64,000 bases of DNA, taken from positions 62,001 through 126,000 of the forward strand of contig CALFMO010000004.1 of the NCBI GenBank assembly GCA_937879855.1. The letters are read 5' to 3'. Origin of the DNA: an uncultured Acidobacteriaceae bacterium (lineage in GTDB: Bacteria; Acidobacteriota; Terriglobia; Terriglobales; Acidobacteriaceae). Below the pieces are notes generated by a model. The model had not been told where the DNA came from and searched no databases. It saw only the letters and a program-made list of their open reading frames with translations. A program made the translations under genes and the position numbers. This document shows positions 59,985-64,000 of the stretch, one piece after another; the stretch's first letter is position 1, and each line of letters begins with the position of its first letter.

Positions 59985-62900
59985 ATGATCCGCACAACTA
60001 AAACTGCCTTCTTGAGTTTTGTCATTCTGCTGCTTTCCGCCATCGCGCTTGGTCAGGGAGGCGTTGCCACCGGCGATCTGCACGTGACTGTCAAAGACCC
60101 AACCGGGAACCTGGTCACGAACGCGACTGTGGTTGCTCACGATTTCGCGAAGGGTCTGGAGCGCATGGCCACGGGCGACGGCCTGGGTGGGTACAGTGTT
60201 CGCCAATTGCCTCCGGGCTCTTATTCGGTGACGATTGAGATGCCGGGATTCACCAAGATCGAAAACACAGGCGTCACGATCACAGTCGGGGGACTGGTGG
60301 AACTTCCGGTCGCTCTCTCGGTTGCAGGAACCAAGCAGGTGGTTGAAGTGAATGCGCAAGCGGATCTTGTCGAGACCTCGCGCAGTTCAACCACCGACAC
60401 CATCGGCCAACGGCGCATCGACAATCTGCCCATCAATGGCCGCAACTACATCAACTTCACGCTCACCGATTCGCAAGTAGTGCGCGACAATGCACCCAAC
60501 CTCGGCGCCGCCCCCACTTCGGGCCTCAACATGAGCGGCCAGCGCGCGCGTTCGAACCTGGTCAACGTTGATGGCGCCGACGCCACCGATAACTCGGTGA
60601 ACGGCGTTCGCTCCACCGTGTCCCAGGAAGCAGTGCAGGAATTCCAGATCATCACCAACAATTACGCGGCGGAATACGGGCGAGCCGCCGGCGGCGTGGT
60701 TAACATCATCACGCGTTCCGGATCCAACGACTTTCACGGCGACGTCTTCGGCTACCTGCGCAATCGCAACTTCCAGGCAGTTAACCCATTTAGCACCGTC
60801 CCCAACCCGGCGTATACGCGGGTGCAGGCGGGCGTGGCTTTTGGCGGAGCCATCAAGAAAGATAAGACCTATTACTACTTCGCCTACGAAGTCACGCGAC
60901 GCCATGAAACCGGATTTTCCAGCATCGGCCAGGGAAATTTCGGATTTCTCCCTTTCGACACCACGCAAGTCGGACTGCCGTTCGGCACGCTACAACTCAC
61001 ATCGGCCCAAGTCGGGTTCCTCACCAATCCCAGCGTCCTTGGCCTGGAGCAGTCGAATCCTCTGTTCGCGCAAGAGGTGGGCAAATACGCGGCATTGGTT
61101 GGAGCGTCCTCAGGCCAGGCAGTGAACGGAGCATGGCCGACTCGCTTGGTTCAGGGTTCGACCTTCGGATTGCTCTCCAGTTGGGCAGGTTTTCCGACGT
61201 CCTGTGCTCCCCCCGGACCTTGCGCCCCGGTTCCGGGCTCTTACCAAACTCTGGCCTCGCAGACTGGAAACTTCCCCGTGTTTGAAGGAACCAGTCTCTA
61301 TTCGCTGCGTCTCGACCAGAACATAGGAGCCAGCCATCGCTTGACGCTGCGCGCCAATGTCAGCCCCAGCACCGTCACCGGCATCGAAGTCAGCGGCCAG
61401 GACCAACCGTTCGGGCAGAATGCTTACTCACGCACTTCGGAACAGACCTATCGCGACGTCACCGGCGTTTTTCAGGACACCTGGACTATCGGCAGCAACA
61501 AGGTCAATGAGTTTCGTTTTCAATATGCCCGCCGCGGACTTTCGTATTTCTACAACACGGCGATTCCCGGCGGTTCCGACCCGGCGGTAAACATTCCAGG
61601 CTTCGCCTATTTCGGCCGCGAACCCTATTCCTACATTCAGCGAACCGAGCAGCGATACCAGTTCACCGACAATTTCTCCTGGACGGTCGGCCGCCACAAC
61701 ATGAAGTTTGGCGGAGACGTGAACTACCTTCCGCTGAAAGCCGTCTTCACCGTGAATTACGGTGGCGTCTACGACTTTGGCAGCTTCAGTTCCTCTAATT
61801 TGGGCTTCGTTTCCCCGATTCCCAACACTCCGTTTCCCGATCTCTCGCCGGTGCAAGCTTACGGAGCCGGCCTGCCCGGAGATTTCATCCAGGGCTTGGG
61901 TAGTCCCAGCGATTCGTTCAAGAACATTCCCATCGGCGCGTTCTGGCAGGACTCGTGGCGCGTCAACCCAAAGCTCACACTCAACTACGGCATCCGCTAT
62001 GACGTGGAGATTCCCCCAAAATTCAAGCCCCCGCAAGGCCTCGCATTGCCTGCCTACAATCTGCTGGGATTGCAAAAAGGGATTCAGACCGACAGCAACA
62101 ACATCCAGCCGCGCATCGGCGTGGCTTGGGATCCCAGCGGCAATGGCAAAACCGTGGTGCGCGCGTCCTATGGCATGTTCTATGACCACCCGCTGCTCGG
62201 CCTCTACTTTCTCGGCGACGCTTCCGACGGTTCCTCCAGCGGCCAGCTTGCGTTTGCCGGCACCGCACCTTGCTCGGGCGCAGGCAATCCAAGCAATCTG
62301 AATGCGATTCCTATTTTCCAGGGACTCTTGCCTTCAGCGACTGGCTCCACGGCGTCGCCATGCTCGCCAACGGCCAACCCGGCGGTCCTCGGGGCGCTCA
62401 ACTACCTTCCCAACCAACAGCAATTTCAAGCCCTGAACTTTCCTCAATCCATTTTTCTGAACCAGAACTATCTCAATCCATCTACATTCTTGCCGCTGGG
62501 ATTCCAACCTTTCGGGTATCCCCAATCTAAGAACTTCGTCTACGCCTACTCGCAGCAGGCGAATGTTACCGTCGAACGCGATCTCGGCGGCGGATTCGCT
62601 CTCAGTCTGGCCTATAACTTCAATGGCGGACGTCACCTGAACCGTCCCATCAATGCCAACACAGTACGTGGTGACTTGATGGTCGCCAACTTCAATGCCG
62701 CACTCGCCGCTGGTCAAACCCCCGCCAGCCCTTTCACCGTGGGTAGCGGAGCCGCTCCTTGCGGCAACGGCGCGCTTGGTCCCTGGGTTAATTCCGCGCT
62801 GATGAATTTCTTCCGCCCGGGCGGCCTGAATCCTTCGATTGCCGGAGCTCTTATCGCCGCTGGACCATCCGCAATCCCGTGCGTACAACTCGCCGAATCG

Positions 62901-63749
62901 ATCGAAAGCGGTCTCACCAGCCAGGGATTCAACGCGAACTGTGCTCCGACAGTCACCGGTGGATTTGGCGGCTGCGTCCCCTTCGGCGACATGGACGCGA
63001 ACTACTCCAATGGCAGCTCGATCTACCACGGCTTCACCACCAACCTGCGCAAGCGGTTCAGCCAGCATTACGAGTTCCTCGCGTCCTATACGTGGTCGCA
63101 CTCCATCGACGACTCCACCGACCTGCAATCCACGCTCACCCCGCAGGACAGCTTCTTCCCCGGCCTCGATCGCTCCACTTCGCTCTTCGACCAGCGTCAT
63201 CGCTTCGTCTTCAGCGGCGTCTACCAGACGGGCAAGGTGGGCAGCGGCTTTGTGCGCAGAGTCTTCAGTGACTGGACAATCGCCCCGCTCCTCGATGTTG
63301 CTTCCGGCCGGCCCTTCAACATCATCACCGGAAACGGAGACAACCTGCAGCTGTCGTCGCTGACAGGTCGTCCCAATACCACGGTCAGTCCCGCGTGCGG
63401 TGCGTCGTTTAAGTCCAAGTACTCGCCTTCGGGTTCGCTGCAGGAACCTTGCATCAACGGCTTCGTCGCCACGCTGACCACGCCTACGCTTCTGCAACTC
63501 GACGGCAATCTGGGCCGCAACGCCGGCATCCAGCCCTGGACGGTATTCAACGATATGCGAGTTGCCAAACGCATCTACTTCGGCGAACGCATCAGCCTGG
63601 AACTGATTGCCGACATGTTTAACATCGCTAACAAAATGAACGTAGCCGCCGTGAGCCCGCTCTGCAGCAGCACCTCCTGCAACGCAGGCGAGGCCACCGC
63701 CGCCTACGATCCGCGCCAATTTCAGTTCGCCATGAAGCTGTACTGGTAG
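59985..63749 (+). CDS. Oar-type TonB-dependent outer-membrane protein
   Basis: 1254 residues. A signal peptide (AFLSFVILLLSAIALGQG) is followed by a carboxypeptidase-regulatory-like domain (TGDLHVTVKDPTGNLVTNATVVAHDFAKG, about 28-105). A plug-like domain has RRIDNLPINGRNYINFTL, GLNMSGQRARSNLVNVDGAD and AAGGVVNIITRSGSNDFHGDVFG. A long beta-barrel ends with FQFAMKLYW, an aromatic C-terminal residue (W). AAGGGAGAA precedes the ATG. A paralogue of the protein at 19441-22710, with the same order of motifs. The ligand is not assignable; TonB at 29481-30218 is a possible partner. Confidence 0.93.
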   Translation: MIRTTKTAFLSFVILLLSAIALGQGGVATGDLHVTVKDPTGNLVTNATVVAHDFAKGLERMATGDGLGGYSVRQLPPGSYSVTIEMPGFTKIENTGVTITVGGLVELPVALSVAGTKQVVEVNAQADLVETSRSSTTDTIGQRRIDNLPINGRNYINFTLTDSQVVRDNAPNLGAAPTSGLNMSGQRARSNLVNVDGADATDNSVNGVRSTVSQEAVQEFQIITNNYAAEYGRAAGGVVNIITRSGSNDFHGDVFGYLRNRNFQAVNPFSTVPNPAYTRVQAGVAFGGAIKKDKTYYYFAYEVTRRHETGFSSIGQGNFGFLPFDTTQVGLPFGTLQLTSAQVGFLTNPSVLGLEQSNPLFAQEVGKYAALVGASSGQAVNGAWPTRLVQGSTFGLLSSWAGFPTSCAPPGPCAPVPGSYQTLASQTGNFPVFEGTSLYSLRLDQNIGASHRLTLRANVSPSTVTGIEVSGQDQPFGQNAYSRTSEQTYRDVTGVFQDTWTIGSNKVNEFRFQYARRGLSYFYNTAIPGGSDPAVNIPGFAYFGREPYSYIQRTEQRYQFTDNFSWTVGRHNMKFGGDVNYLPLKAVFTVNYGGVYDFGSFSSSNLGFVSPIPNTPFPDLSPVQAYGAGLPGDFIQGLGSPSDSFKNIPIGAFWQDSWRVNPKLTLNYGIRYDVEIPPKFKPPQGLALPAYNLLGLQKGIQTDSNNIQPRIGVAWDPSGNGKTVVRASYGMFYDHPLLGLYFLGDASDGSSSGQLAFAGTAPCSGAGNPSNLNAIPIFQGLLPSATGSTASPCSPTANPAVLGALNYLPNQQQFQALNFPQSIFLNQNYLNPSTFLPLGFQPFGYPQSKNFVYAYSQQANVTVERDLGGGFALSLAYNFNGGRHLNRPINANTVRGDLMVANFNAALAAGQTPASPFTVGSGAAPCGNGALGPWVNSALMNFFRPGGLNPSIAGALIAAGPSAIPCVQLAESIESGLTSQGFNANCAPTVTGGFGGCVPFGDMDANYSNGSSIYHGFTTNLRKRFSQHYEFLASYTWSHSIDDSTDLQSTLTPQDSFFPGLDRSTSLFDQRHRFVFSGVYQTGKVGSGFVRRVFSDWTIAPLLDVASGRPFNIITGNGDNLQLSSLTGRPNTTVSPACGASFKSKYSPSGSLQEPCINGFVATLTTPTLLQLDGNLGRNAGIQPWTVFNDMRVAKRIYFGERISLELIADMFNIANKMNVAAVSPLCSSTSCNAGEATAAYDPRQFQFAMKLYW

Positions 63750-63776
63750 GCGCGCGAGGCGACGCGGTTCCGCATC

Positions 63777-64000
63777 TTGTCATCCTGAGGCGGGCGCACT
63801 TTGCCCGCCGAAGGACCTATGCACTCTGCCAATCGCCGCCCCGTGCATTTGAAGCAGATCGGAAGACGCAGTGGTTCCACTGTGCGAATTTTGTGTTCAC
63901 ACATCACAGACAAGTCAAGCTGCGATGTGAAATCCTCTTGAACTGTCATCCCGAGCGAAGCAAAACGATGAGCGAAGCGAATCCTTTTGCGCAGTCGAGG
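63777..64000. repeat. TTGTCATCC-type dispersed repeats, end of window
   Basis: TTGTCATCCTGAGG at 63777-63790 with a GGCGGGC/GCCCGCC palindrome behind it, and TGTCATCCCGAGCGAAG at 63944-63960. Both relate to the element at 43808-43903. No coding frame of interest is found between them. Confidence 0.65.

Noticed and set aside
62334..63719. Reverse frame of 461 codons over the second receptor
   Set aside because: Shadow with low-complexity composition and no start signal.

Overview
The window looks like a piece of an Acidobacteriota chromosome, probably class Terriglobia (relatives of Koribacter, Terriglobus, Granulicella). The evidence is gene content: two very large Oar-type TonB-dependent proteins with carboxypeptidase-regulatory-like N-termini, an ADOP-type MacB permease of about 809 residues, many FtsX/MacB permeases, HpnI-like glycosyltransferases, fairly high GC, and dispersed palindromes such as TTGTCATCCTGAGC. 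There is no insertion sequence, prophage, CRISPR array or tRNA gene that I can see. The only structured RNA gene is RNase P RNA.

Layout. 1-3938: a MacB/LolCDE-like export operon (two FtsX permeases, a periplasmic adaptor, an ATPase). 3984-6801: a DNA-binding-like hypothetical and a hybrid histidine kinase. 6825-9221: two convergent GT21 (HpnI/ceramide glucosyltransferase-like) enzymes. 9240-11761: two more MacB-type permeases. 11953-12378: rnpB. 12662-18719: a beta-helix lipoprotein, an S53 (sedolisin) peptidase and the ADOP permease. 18792-23171: a small lipoprotein, a SelW/Rdx-family gene with an in-frame TGA at the CxxU position, a TonB-dependent receptor and a 57-residue basic protein. 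23183-29402: GT4 glycosyltransferase, glyA, acetyltransferase, alpha/beta hydrolase, a BrnT/BrnA toxin-antitoxin pair and alr. 29481-34220: TonB-like protein, OmpH/Skp and BamA (outer-membrane assembly). 34420-38245: a molybdopterin oxidoreductase carrying in-frame repeat insertions, and a DUF4382/DUF5666-type lipoprotein. 38486-42995: the translation cluster rplM-rpsI-rpsB-tsf-pyrH-frr. 43185-53039: envelope genes, mltG, ruvX, carD, a VOC-PP2C fusion, two DGPF (YCII) genes, greA and a CDP-alcohol phosphatidyltransferase. 53255-56340: isoaspartyl peptidase and a NarL-type two-component operon with a tiny membrane protein. 56910-59746: an XRE-type regulator, a 140-residue unknown, a 44-codon secreted two-cysteine peptide and two membrane genes. 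59985-63749: a second Oar-type receptor.

The observations most worth following are these. (1) A SelW-like selenoprotein at 19103-19369, with UGA in CPTU and a perfect 8-bp hairpin right behind it. (2) A possible peptide-linked regulatory module at 56687-58310, where the same imperfect palindrome (GTT-N2-GAATTC-N2-AAC type) occurs twice upstream of the XRE regulator and once in the 107-bp divergent region between the 140-residue unknown and the mini-peptide. (3) Identical TGTCGA-N13-CGTTCGAT elements upstream of both DGPF genes, resembling ECF42 promoters. (4) Palindromic elements and 15-bp repeats inserted in frame in an enzyme. (5) A recurrent TATAAT-like hexamer 6-10 nt before start codons, which suggests many leaderless transcripts.

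All calls come from reading the sequence and its translations. No database search was possible.
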